A DNA stretch of 10,518 nt. It comes from JBDUDR01 sp040002845 (GTDB lineage Bacteria; Actinomycetota; Actinomycetes; Propionibacteriales; Nocardioidaceae). A program made the translations under genes and the position numbers. The stretch's first letter is position 1. Each line of letters opens with the position of its first letter. The stretch spans positions 1-10,518 of the forward strand of contig JBDUDR010000103.1 of NCBI GenBank assembly GCA_040002845.1, written 5' to 3'. The notes below the pieces were generated by a model. That model worked only from the letters and a program-made list of their open reading frames with translations, searched no databases and was not told the DNA's origin. Below, in pieces: positions 1 through 7,084 of this stretch.

Positions 1-1
1 C

Positions 2-304
2 TTCGCGGGGTTCTGCCGGCTCGCGGGTCTCCCGGAACCGTCGCGCCAGGTGGTGAGGCTCGGTCCTCGTGGGCGGGTCTACCTCGATGTGTGGTGGGAT
101 CAGTGGGGCGTGATCGTGGAGGTCGAAGGTGCGCATCACGATGAGGCGCTGAACGCGGTGGACGACGCCCTCCGGCAGAACTCCCTGACGGCTTCATGTG
201 CCTCTGTCCTGCGGATCCCAGTCTTGGGGCTGCGAACCGAGCCGGCAGCTTTTATGGCTCAGGTGAGGGAGATCTTGATCCTCCGGGGCTGGACTCCGCG
301 CTAA
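2..304 (+). CDS. DUF559 domain protein (Vsr-like nuclease fold), 3' end only
   Basis: The last 100 residues of a protein whose reading frame is open from the first bases of the window, so the 5' end is missing; the GTG at 50 is probably an internal codon. The visible part matches the C-terminal DUF559 domain common in actinobacteria, a Vsr/PD-(D/E)XK-type fold. In order it has YLDVWW with Asp29 of the visible part, VEVEGAHH with Glu40 and Glu42 followed by His45-His46, DDALRQN at 54-60, the strand LRIPVLGLR at 70-78, and a final helix with QVREIL ending in GW. Asp plus ExE is the arrangement expected of the nuclease-like active site. In many actinobacterial relatives this domain follows an AbiEi-type winged helix, but the N-terminus is not visible, so that cannot be checked. 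The function of the family is not firmly known. The gene ends in TAA just before a strong hairpin and looks unrelated to the galactan genes downstream. Confidence 0.75.
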   Translation, partial: FAGFCRLAGLPEPSRQVVRLGPRGRVYLDVWWDQWGVIVEVEGAHHDEALNAVDDALRQNSLTASCASVLRIPVLGLRTEPAAFMAQVREILILRGWTPR

Positions 305-305
305 C

Positions 306-345
306 GGCTGAACAAGGGTGAGGAATACCGCACCCTTGTTCAGCC
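306..345 (+). terminator. Strong hairpin terminator after the DUF559 gene
   Basis: A perfect 15-bp inverted repeat, GGCTGAACAAGGGTG at 306-320 and its exact complement at 331-345, encloses a 10-base loop. It begins two bases after the TAA of the upstream gene. No T-run follows, which is common for actinobacterial terminators. It separates the DUF559 gene from the galactan cluster. The right arm can also pair with ACAAGG at 346-351 in a shorter competing hairpin. Confidence 0.75.
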
Positions 346-408
346 ACAAGGCTCCTAGGCTCGGCACGCAGGCGGTTCCCCACCAACTTGGCCTCTCACC
401 GGCGCGCC

Positions 409-435
409 GTGACTGCTGTGACTCCTGTGACTGGT
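409..435 (+). repeat. Three 9-bp direct repeats, GTGACTNNT
   Basis: GTGACTGCT (409-417), GTGACTCCT (418-426) and GTGACTGGT (427-435) follow each other without gaps. A degraded fourth copy (GTGATACTT, 434-442) overlaps the last one. They lie 34-60 bases upstream of the chosen LCP start, between the terminator and that gene. Adjacent direct repeats of this kind are typical of binding sites for OmpR/PhoB-type response regulators. That reading is inference, and the regulator is not identifiable here. Confidence 0.45.
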
Positions 436-441
436 GATACT
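436..441 (+). promoter_or_regulatory. Possible -10 element for the LCP gene
   Basis: GATACT, preceded by TG at 432-433, resembles an extended -10 hexamer and sits 27 bases before the ATG at 469. No convincing -35 is seen at 16-18 bases upstream, where the 9-bp repeats lie. This would fit an activator-dependent promoter, but the call is weak. Confidence 0.25.
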
Positions 442-468
442 TGCCTGCGGTCGAGTCGAAGGGACGCC

Positions 469-1881
469 ATGTCCTCCCCCAGTCAGTCCGTCAACCCGGA
501 TGCGGAACTCGATTCCGCGCGGATCCGGTTTCGGCGTGCGCTGACGCTGCTGGGGATGACCCTGGTGATACCCGGATCGGCCCAGCTGGTGGCCGGCAAC
601 AAGTGGGTCGGGCGGGCGGCGATGCGGGCCTGGATGGTGGCGATCCTGGGCTTCATCTTCCTGGTCGCGTTGTACTTCGGCTGGCGCTCGATGGCGTTCC
701 ACCTGATGACGAACACCACGCTGCTCGGACTCCTCCGCTTGGGTCTGATCGTGGCCGCAGCGGTCTGGGTCGGTCTCCTGCTCGACGCCTGGCGCCTCGG
801 CGATCCGCTTGCCCTGCGGCAGCGACAACGGCTGACGATGTTCTCGCTCAACAGCGCGGTCTGCATCGTGGCCTCAGGGGCACTGCTCTTCGCCTCGCAC
901 GTGGTCGCGGTGCAGAAGGACTTCATCGAATTCATGTTCGGTGACGGGCAGGTGAGCAACGCAGTCGACGGGCGGTACAACGTACTGCTGCTGGGCGGGG
1001 ATTCGGGTGAGACCCGGGTTGGCTTGCGGCCGGACAGCATCACGCTGGCCAGCATCGACGCCGACACCGGTCGTACCGTGTTGTTCGGACTGCCGCGCAA
1101 CATGGAACACGTGCCGTTCCCGGACGGCAGCGTCATGGCCAGACACTTCCCCGACGGCTTCAAATGGGATCCTGACTACCTCAATGCGATCAACACCTGG
1201 GCCACCGATCACCCCGGCTTGTTTCCGCGAGATGTCCAAGACCCGGGGATCGAGGCGACCGAAGAAGCTGTCGAGGGCATCACCGGCCTTCAGGTGAACT
1301 ACTACGCCATGGTCAACCTGTACGGCTTCCGGAGCCTGGTCGACGCGGTCGGCGGCATCACTCTCCATGTGCACGAGCGGGTGCCAATCGGCGGGATCGG
1401 CGGGAAGATCACCGGCTGGATCGCACCCGGCAAGCAGCATCTCGACGGCTACCACGCCCTGTGGTACGCCCGCAGCCGGGCGAGCACCGATGACTACTCG
1501 AGGATGGCCAGACAGAAGTGCGTCATGAACGCGATGTTGCACCAGCTGAGCCCACGCACAGTCCTCCTGCACGTCGAGGCGATCGCCAAGGCGGGCAAGC
1601 AGCTGATGTCCACCGACATCCCAGCCTCTCAGCTGGGGACCTTCATCGACCTGGCACTCAAGGCTCGCTCGCAGCCGGTGGCCACCGTGTCCTTCGTTCC
1701 TCCCATGATCAAGACGTACGACCCTGACTACGGCCTGATCCGCGCGAGGGTGGTCAACGCCATCGCACGTTCCGAGGCAGCCGACTCTCGTGACGCTCCC
1801 ACGACGCATCGACGCCGGGCCTCTACCGACAGCTCCACGGCCGGGGCCAATGTCACCGCGAACCTGGCGCACGCGTGTTGA
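469..1881 (+). CDS. LCP (LytR-CpsA-Psr) family cell-wall glycopolymer ligase
   Basis: A 470-residue membrane protein of the LCP family. These enzymes transfer a polyprenyl-pyrophosphate-linked glycopolymer onto peptidoglycan outside the membrane; mycobacterial Lcp1 does so for arabinogalactan. Residues 25-147 carry about four hydrophobic segments (near 25-42, 53-72, 84-105 and 126-147). The extracellular LCP domain starts at RYNVLLLGGDSG (169-180). It continues with RPDSITLASID (187-197), GLPRN (207-211, the family's 'PRD/PRN' arginine) and YARSRASTDDYSRMARQK (333-350), which hold the conserved Arg and Asp residues that bind the pyrophosphate. The last 35 residues are polar and low in complexity. 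The ATG at 469 is preferred over an upstream in-frame TTG at 388 because AAGGGA lies just before it and the TTG would put the 9-bp repeats inside the protein. As first gene of the galactan cluster, its likely job is attaching the exported galactan. The exact polymer is inferred from context. Confidence 0.88.
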   Translation: MSSPSQSVNPDAELDSARIRFRRALTLLGMTLVIPGSAQLVAGNKWVGRAAMRAWMVAILGFIFLVALYFGWRSMAFHLMTNTTLLGLLRLGLIVAAAVWVGLLLDAWRLGDPLALRQRQRLTMFSLNSAVCIVASGALLFASHVVAVQKDFIEFMFGDGQVSNAVDGRYNVLLLGGDSGETRVGLRPDSITLASIDADTGRTVLFGLPRNMEHVPFPDGSVMARHFPDGFKWDPDYLNAINTWATDHPGLFPRDVQDPGIEATEEAVEGITGLQVNYYAMVNLYGFRSLVDAVGGITLHVHERVPIGGIGGKITGWIAPGKQHLDGYHALWYARSRASTDDYSRMARQKCVMNAMLHQLSPRTVLLHVEAIAKAGKQLMSTDIPASQLGTFIDLALKARSQPVATVSFVPPMIKTYDPDYGLIRARVVNAIARSEAADSRDAPTTHRRRASTDSSTAGANVTANLAHAC

Positions 1882-1985
1882 GCCGTTCGGGTAGGTTCGG
1901 TTGCCGATTCGGCTGCCCACGTGCTCATGCCTGATGATGCTCGGGTGCCAACCGGCGAGAGCGAGAGTCAGAAGGGATCCAGGCG

Positions 1986-2924
1986 TTGACGCAGGGCCCC
2001 CGCGTGATCGCGGTCGTGGTGACCTGGAACCGGCGGGATCTGCTGGTCGAGTCGCTGGCCGGGATCACCGGCCAGACCCGACGACCCGACGCGGTGGTCG
2101 TGGTCGACAACGCGTCCACCGACGGCACGCCAGATCTCATCGCGGCGGACTTCCCAGCAGTCGACCTGGTCCGGATCGACACCAACACAGGTGGAGCAGG
2201 CGGATTCTCGGTGGGACTCACGCGGGCGCTGGCGCTCCGGGCAGACTTGGTGTGGTTGATGGACGACGACACCGTGCCGGAGCCTGCTGCCCTTCAGGCG
2301 CTGATCCACGCGCGTGAGGCCTACCGCGGCGACAGCCCGGTGCTGGTCGCGAGCAAGGTCGTATGGACGGACGGACGTGACCATCCGATGAACACGCCAC
2401 GGGCCAAGCCGGGCGTCAGCGACGCGGAGCGAGAGGCCGCGGAAATGGTGGGGTGCCTACCGATCCGGTCGGCTTCGTTCGTCTCGATCCTGGTCGATGC
2501 CGGTGAGGTAAGGCGCCGCGGCCTGCCGCTGGCTGACTATTTCTTGTGGAACGACGACTTCGAGTTCACCACCCGCCTGCTGCGCCGGCGGCGCGGCCTG
2601 TACTGCCCGGCGAGCGTCGTCGTCCACAAGACCACGACCTTCGGAGCTACCGATGCGGATCCCGGGGAGAGGTTCTTTTACGAGGTGCGCAACAAGGTCT
2701 GGCTGTTCACCCGCAGCAGGGGGCTCGAGCCGGTCGAGCGAGCCGTGTACGCCGGATCGACGCTGCGCCGGTGGGCGCGAACGTTCGCCGCGTCGCGGGA
2801 TCGGGCTACCCTCGCCAAAGGGCTGGGCAACGGCCTGTTGACCGGCTTCCGGCACGGTCCCCGTCCCACCGACGAGGTCCTTACCGCCGCAGGGATCGAC
2901 CCGAGCACCGGAGCGCGAAGATGA
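1986..2924 (+). CDS. glfT1: GlfT1-like galactofuranosyltransferase (GT2)
   Basis: A 312-residue family 2 glycosyltransferase resembling mycobacterial GlfT1 (Rv3782). That enzyme adds the first galactofuranose residues from UDP-Galf to the lipid-linked GlcNAc-Rha acceptor on the cytosolic face. The GT-A fold is clear: VIAVVVTWNR at 7-16, VVVVDNASTDGT at 37-48, NTGGAGGFSVG at 67-77, the metal-binding DDD at 93-95, the acceptor-side FLWNDDFEF at 186-194 (Asp190-Asp191 the likely base region), and His214 in VVVHKTTTFG. There is no signal peptide or membrane span. The start is TTG at 1986, with GAAGGG nine bases upstream and the GT2 core beginning almost at once; no better ATG exists. It lies 104 bases after the LCP gene and shares the four bases ATGA with the next gene. 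A related rhamnosyl- or galactofuranosyltransferase is the main alternative, but glf and glfT2 next door favour GlfT1. Confidence 0.82.
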   Translation: MTQGPRVIAVVVTWNRRDLLVESLAGITGQTRRPDAVVVVDNASTDGTPDLIAADFPAVDLVRIDTNTGGAGGFSVGLTRALALRADLVWLMDDDTVPEPAALQALIHAREAYRGDSPVLVASKVVWTDGRDHPMNTPRAKPGVSDAEREAAEMVGCLPIRSASFVSILVDAGEVRRRGLPLADYFLWNDDFEFTTRLLRRRRGLYCPASVVVHKTTTFGATDADPGERFFYEVRNKVWLFTRSRGLEPVERAVYAGSTLRRWARTFAASRDRATLAKGLGNGLLTGFRHGPRPTDEVLTAAGIDPSTGARR

Positions 2925-3790
2925 CCAGCGAGTTCTCGCTGCTGCTCGCGGTGTACGCCGGCGACCGCTCCGACTATCTCGAGCGGGCCTTCCGCAGCAC
3001 GGTGCACGAGCAGCAGCGCCGACCGGGCGACGTCGTGATCGTCCAGGACGGCCCGGTACCCGAAGACCTCGACGCAACCCTGAAGCAGCTCATCGACTCC
3101 AGCCCTGTCCCTGTGCAGCACATCGTGCTGGCGGAGAACGCAGGGCTCGGACCAGCGCTCGATGCGGGGCTTGCCCGGTGCCTGTTCGACGTGGTGGCCC
3201 GGATGGATGCGGACGATGTGTCGTTGCCTCACCGGTTCGCCATGCAGATCCCGCTCATCGAGGCAGGGGCTGACATCGTGGGCTCTGCTCTGCTGGAGTT
3301 CAGCGACGACCCTAACGATCCACGGAACATCGTGGGCCGGCGTACACCTCCGCTGGCCCCAGACGAGATCGTGACGTACTCCCGCTTCCACGACCCGTTC
3401 AACCATCCGACGGTGGTCTACCGGCGCAGCGCCGTCGAGGCGGCTGGGGGATACCAGGACCTCCCACTCATGGAGGACTATCTGTTGTTCGCGCGGATGC
3501 TGGCCAACGGCGCCCGGCCAGCCAATGTTGCCGAAGCCCTGGTGCACTACCGAGTGGGGGCGGGAGCGTACGCTCGGCGCGGTGGAATGCGGCTGCTGCG
3601 CAGCGAGATTGCGCTGCAGCGCAGGTTCCGGGAGTTGGGCATCACGAGCCGGACCGAGTTCGCCCGGAACGTCCTGATCCGTGGTGGTTACCGGCTCGTA
3701 CCCGTGCGACTGCGCCGGTTCGCGTACCGGCGGCTGATCGCTGTCCGCGGGGAGCGCGGCGCGGGCGGGGGAACCCCATCGTCTCGTTAG
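2921..3790 (+). CDS. GT2 glycosyltransferase, AmsE-like
   Basis: A 289-residue family 2 glycosyltransferase of the type found in exopolysaccharide loci (AmsE-like). Its ATG overlaps the stop of the GlfT1-like gene by four bases, so the two are probably translated together. Visible motifs are FSLLLAVYAGDRSDYL at 5-20, VVIVQDGP at 38-45, NAGLGPALDAGL at 73-84, the metal-binding MDADD at 95-99 with LPHRF after it, DPFNHPTVVYRRSAV at 158-172, and the acceptor-site LMEDYLLFARM at 183-193. The C-terminus is rich in Arg and probably sits against the membrane. The donor and acceptor sugars cannot be read from the sequence. Placed between glfT1 and glf, it probably adds a different sugar to, or branches, the lipid-linked galactan. 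The core mycobacterial galactan pathway has no obvious equivalent. Confidence 0.85.
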   Translation: MTSEFSLLLAVYAGDRSDYLERAFRSTVHEQQRRPGDVVIVQDGPVPEDLDATLKQLIDSSPVPVQHIVLAENAGLGPALDAGLARCLFDVVARMDADDVSLPHRFAMQIPLIEAGADIVGSALLEFSDDPNDPRNIVGRRTPPLAPDEIVTYSRFHDPFNHPTVVYRRSAVEAAGGYQDLPLMEDYLLFARMLANGARPANVAEALVHYRVGAGAYARRGGMRLLRSEIALQRRFRELGITSRTEFARNVLIRGGYRLVPVRLRRFAYRRLIAVRGERGAGGGTPSSR

Positions 3791-3812
3791 ACTTGCGCGG
3801 TCGTCGAGAGCC

Positions 3813-3818
3813 AGGAGG
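3813..3818 (+). promoter_or_regulatory. Ribosome binding site deciding the glf start
   Basis: AGGAGG ends four bases before the GTG at 3823. It settles the start of glf against an in-frame TTG at 3793, which has no such site. Starting at the GTG also places the FAD-binding strand right at the N-terminus, as is usual for the family. A TAGACT hexamer at 3788-3793 could be a -10 element giving glf its own promoter, but no -35 supports it. Confidence 0.7.
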
Positions 3819-3822
3819 GTTC

Positions 3823-4998
3823 GTGCACGCCGATCTTGTCGTTGTCGGGTCGGGCCTCTTCGGCCTGACCATCGCCGAAAGGTGCGCCAACGACCTGGGT
3901 CTGAAGGTCCTGATGCTGGATCGCAGACACCACATCGGCGGCAACGCCTACAGCGAGGCCGACCCCGACACGGGGATCGAGGTTCATCAGTACGGCGCCC
4001 ACCTGTTCCACACCTCCAACCAGCGGGTATGGGACTACGTCAACCGCTTCACGTCGTTCACCGGATATCAGCACCGGGTGTTCACGATCTTCCAGGGCCG
4101 CGTCTACCCGATGCCGATCACCTTGGCCACCATCTGCGAGTTCTTCGGCACGTCCCTGTCACCGGACCAGGCCCGGGCCATGGTTGCCGAGCAGGCGCGG
4201 GAGTTCGACAGCGCCGGTGCGAGGAACCTGGAGGAGAAGGGCATCTCGCTGATCGGCAGACCGCTCTACGAAGCCTTCATCCGCGGGTACACCGCCAAGC
4301 AGTGGCAGACGGATCCACGCGAACTTCCGCCGGAGATCATCAGCCGCCTCCCGGTTCGCTACAACTTCGACAACCGCTACTTCAGCGACACCTACGAGGG
4401 GCTGCCGGTCGACGGCTACACCGCCTGGCTGACCCGGATGGCCGACCACTCCAACATCGAGGTCCGGTTGGAGACCGACTTCTTACACCTGCGAGAAGAC
4501 ATCGTCGGGAACGTACCGGTGGTCTACACAGGACCACTCGACGCGTACTTCGACAACAGGGCCGGCGAGCTGTCTTGGCGCACCATCGACTTCGAGTACG
4601 AAGTCAGGGATGTGGGAGACTACCAGGGTACGTCTGTCATGAACTACGCCGATGAGGATGTCCCGTACACCCGGATCATCGAGCCCCGCCACTTCCACCC
4701 CGAGCGGAAGCACTATCCCTCGGACAAGACAGTGATCATGCGAGAGTTCTCGCGGTTCGCCGAGCAGGGCGACGAGCCCTACTACCCCATCAACACGGCT
4801 GAGGACCGGGCCAAGCTGCTCAAGTACCGGGACATGGCCAAGTCCGAGCCACACGTATTGTTCGGGGGCCGCCTCGGTACGTACAAGTATCTGGATATGC
4901 ACATGGCGATCGGATCGGCGCTGTCCATGTACGACAACAAGCTGCGACCACACTTCGCCGACGGTGTGGAGCTGGCCAGCGGAGGAGTCGAGGATTGA
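3823..4998 (+). CDS. glf: UDP-galactopyranose mutase
   Basis: A 391-residue flavoenzyme converting UDP-galactopyranose to UDP-galactofuranose, the donor for both Galf transferases. Its length is close to the mycobacterial enzyme (about 399). The FAD-binding dinucleotide motif GSGLFG is at 9-14, followed by DRRHHIGGNAY at 33-43 and the family motif YGAHLFHTSN at 57-66. Substrate-pocket elements include YTAKQW at 156-161, SRLPVRYNFDNRYF at 174-187, YTRIIEPRHFH at 282-292, EPYYPIN at 318-324 and GRLGTYKYLDMHMAIGSAL at 349-367, which carries the conserved Arg and Tyr of the active site. No key residue appears to be missing. The gene begins 32 bases after the AmsE-like GT and is followed two bases after its stop by the ATG of glfT2, the same glf-glfT2 pairing known in mycobacteria. 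Confidence 0.97.
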   Translation: MHADLVVVGSGLFGLTIAERCANDLGLKVLMLDRRHHIGGNAYSEADPDTGIEVHQYGAHLFHTSNQRVWDYVNRFTSFTGYQHRVFTIFQGRVYPMPITLATICEFFGTSLSPDQARAMVAEQAREFDSAGARNLEEKGISLIGRPLYEAFIRGYTAKQWQTDPRELPPEIISRLPVRYNFDNRYFSDTYEGLPVDGYTAWLTRMADHSNIEVRLETDFLHLREDIVGNVPVVYTGPLDAYFDNRAGELSWRTIDFEYEVRDVGDYQGTSVMNYADEDVPYTRIIEPRHFHPERKHYPSDKTVIMREFSRFAEQGDEPYYPINTAEDRAKLLKYRDMAKSEPHVLFGGRLGTYKYLDMHMAIGSALSMYDNKLRPHFADGVELASGGVED

Positions 4999-5000
4999 CC

Positions 5001-7016
5001 ATGACCACCCCAGAGACCACGAGCGACGACGTCGTCGTGCGCCGGGTCCTGCAGCGGGTCATCCTGCCGGCCGATGCCGACGTGGACGTGTTGCCGCTGT
5101 ACGTCGACAACGAGCGCTCGTCATCCGTCAGCAGCACTGAGTCGTCCGCGACTGCCACCGAAACCGTGAAGGAGGCGGCCACTCCGGAAGCAGCCGTTGC
5201 GCGGCCCGAGAACATCATCGACCGGCATCGGGTGCGGGTCCCGGCCGGGACCCGGGTGTCCTTCGGCACCTACTTCAACGCGTTTGCGGCGTCCTACTGG
5301 CGACGGTGGACCGTGGTGAAGTCCGTCGAACTGCACGTCACGGTCAGCGGTGAGGGCACCGTGATCGTCTACCGTTCGACAGCCGACGGCCGCGCCCAGC
5401 GCGTCGCCTCGGCCGGCACGGCTGACGATCCATCGGGTCGGTTCAGCTTCGACCTGACCCTCAAGCCGTTCGGTGACGGTGGGTGGTACTGGTTCGACAT
5501 CTTCGCCGGCCACCAAGACGCCGTGCTGCAGGAGGCCACCTTCGTCGCCGAGGTGCCGGCCAGCCACGCGGCTGTCGGCACGGCGACCATCGGGATCACC
5601 ACCATGAACCGTCCCGACTCGTGTGTCGACCTGCTCGGGCAGATTGCGGCGGATGACGACGTCAAGAGCGTCCTCGACGAGGTGGTCGTCACCGACCAAG
5701 GCACCCAACTGGTCAGTGACGAGAAGGACTTCGCCACTGTTGAATCTGCCCTGGGGGGCCGGCTGCGCTACATCCGGCAGGGCAACATCGGTGGCTCGGG
5801 CGGGTTCGCCAGGGCACAGTTCGAGACTCTGAAGGCGGGGCGCAGCAAGTACGTGCTGCTCCTGGACGACGACATCGTGGCCGAACCCGAGAGCATCGTG
5901 CGGGCTGTCACCTTCGGTGATCTGTGCACCAAGCCGACCATCGTCGGTGGCCATATGTTCAGTCTGTACGCCCGCTCCCGCCTCAACAGCTTCGGTGAGC
6001 GGGTCACCCTGTGGCGGTTCTGGTGGGAGCCGGTCCAGGGGGTCAAGGCTGAACACGACTTCGCTATTCGGAACCTCCGGAACGCTCGCTGGATGCACCG
6101 CCGTATCGATGTCGACTACAACGGATGGTGGATGTGCCTGATTCCCACCTCCATCCTGGCGGAGATCGGCCTGTCGCTACCGGTCTTCATCAAGTGGGAC
6201 GACGCCGAGTACGGCATCCGCGCCAAGGAGGCCGGCTATCGGACCGTGTCGATGCCTGGCGTCGCGGTCTGGCACGTGCCCTGGACGGACAAGAATGACG
6301 CGCTGGACTGGCAGGCGTACTTCCATCAACGCAACCGGACAATCGCTGCCCTCCTGCACTCACCATATGAACGGGGTGGGCGAATCGTCCGCGAGAGCTT
6401 CAACCATCAGGTCAAGCACGTGCTCGCCATGCAGTACTCCGTGGCCGAGCTGCGCCTGCTCGCGCTGGAGGACATCCTGGCCGGCCCCGAGCAGCTGCAC
6501 CCCGACATCACGAGGAAGTTGTTGCACATCCGGGCCCTGCGCTCAACGTTCGCCGACGCGAAGTCCGACCCCGATCCGGGAGCCTTCCCGGCGGTGCGCA
6601 GGTCGAAGCCGCCAAAGAGGGGCAAGGAAGCAACCGAACCGCGTGGTGTGGTGGGCAAGCTGATCACCGCCTCCCTGGGCACCGTTCGGCAGGTACGCCC
6701 GGTCCGCGGGCTGGCTCAGCGTCACCCGGAGGCCTGGCTGGCTGCGATGGACGCGCGGTGGTGGATGCTGTCCCAGTTTGACAGCGCAATCGTGTCCACT
6801 GCCGATGGCACGAGCGCCTCGTGGTACCAGCGTGACCCGGCTCGTGCCCGCGAGCTCATGCGCCGGACGATCGCGATCCATCAGCGCCTGTACATCGAGT
6901 GGGAAGCACTGGCCGACCGCTACCGTAGTGCGCTGCCCGAGATCACGTCGCCACACGCCTGGGAGAGGACGTTCGAAGCGGCCAGGCCCAGCGATCCAGA
7001 CCCAGAAAGCAGCTGA
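5001..7016 (+). CDS. glfT2: Galactan polymerase, UDP-galactofuranosyltransferase GlfT2
   Basis: A 671-residue bifunctional enzyme that extends the lipid-linked galactan with alternating beta-1,5 and beta-1,6 galactofuranose. It aligns along its whole length with mycobacterial GlfT2 (Rv3808c, about 637 residues). The N-terminal beta domain has RVILP at 19-23 and SFGTYFNAFAASYWRRWT at 87-104. The GT-A core has TMNRP at 201-205, DQG at 232-234, NIGGSGGFARAQF at 262-274, the metal-binding DDD at 289-291, RRIDVDYNGWW at 367-377, the catalytic FIKWDDAEYG at 396-405 (Asp401), metal ligand His425, and DWQAYFHQRNR at 436-446. The Asp401-His425 and Trp377-Asp401 spacings equal those in the mycobacterial enzyme. 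The C-terminal helical domain (about 460-671) is complete. A Ser/Thr/Glu-rich stretch at about 38-66 lengthens the N-terminal linker. ATG 5001 is chosen, with AGGA six bases before it; a TTG at 4995 overlapping glf is possible. Confidence 0.96.
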   Translation: MTTPETTSDDVVVRRVLQRVILPADADVDVLPLYVDNERSSSVSSTESSATATETVKEAATPEAAVARPENIIDRHRVRVPAGTRVSFGTYFNAFAASYWRRWTVVKSVELHVTVSGEGTVIVYRSTADGRAQRVASAGTADDPSGRFSFDLTLKPFGDGGWYWFDIFAGHQDAVLQEATFVAEVPASHAAVGTATIGITTMNRPDSCVDLLGQIAADDDVKSVLDEVVVTDQGTQLVSDEKDFATVESALGGRLRYIRQGNIGGSGGFARAQFETLKAGRSKYVLLLDDDIVAEPESIVRAVTFGDLCTKPTIVGGHMFSLYARSRLNSFGERVTLWRFWWEPVQGVKAEHDFAIRNLRNARWMHRRIDVDYNGWWMCLIPTSILAEIGLSLPVFIKWDDAEYGIRAKEAGYRTVSMPGVAVWHVPWTDKNDALDWQAYFHQRNRTIAALLHSPYERGGRIVRESFNHQVKHVLAMQYSVAELRLLALEDILAGPEQLHPDITRKLLHIRALRSTFADAKSDPDPGAFPAVRRSKPPKRGKEATEPRGVVGKLITASLGTVRQVRPVRGLAQRHPEAWLAAMDARWWMLSQFDSAIVSTADGTSASWYQRDPARARELMRRTIAIHQRLYIEWEALADRYRSALPEITSPHAWERTFEAARPSDPDPESS

Positions 7017-7023
7017 CCTCCTC

Positions 7024-7039
7024 GACGTCAGTTGATGTC
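7024..7039. other. Near-palindrome between glfT2 and wzm
   Basis: GACGTCA (7024-7030) and TGATGTC (7033-7039) form an inverted repeat with one mismatch around a two-base centre, inside the 68-base gap before the exporter genes. It could be an operator, or part of a weak terminator or promoter region. Nothing else in the gap is recognisable, and no T-run follows. Treated as a weak signal. Confidence 0.25.
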
Positions 7040-7084
7040 CATCCGATTACAAGGGAATCTCAATCACATCCACGAAAAGCCACT

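Noticed and set aside
388..468. TTG at 388 as the start of the LCP protein
   Set aside because: It would add a repetitive stretch encoded by the 9-bp repeats; ATG 469 has AAGGGA and fits the family better.
1881..1914. Possible hairpin AGCCG...CGGCT after the LCP gene
   Set aside because: Only a 5-bp stem with a long interrupted loop and no T-run, so not supported as a terminator.
874..1920. Long open frame on the minus strand opposite the LCP gene (348 codons)
   Set aside because: It mirrors a clear LCP coding region, has no recognisable domain, and such antisense frames are common at this GC content.
3793..3822. TTG at 3793 as the start of glf
   Set aside because: It lacks a ribosome site, whereas GTG 3823 has AGGAGG just upstream and gives the usual N-terminus.
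5121..6098. Long open frame on the minus strand opposite glfT2
   Set aside because: The + strand aligns throughout with GlfT2; the antisense product has low-complexity composition and no motif.
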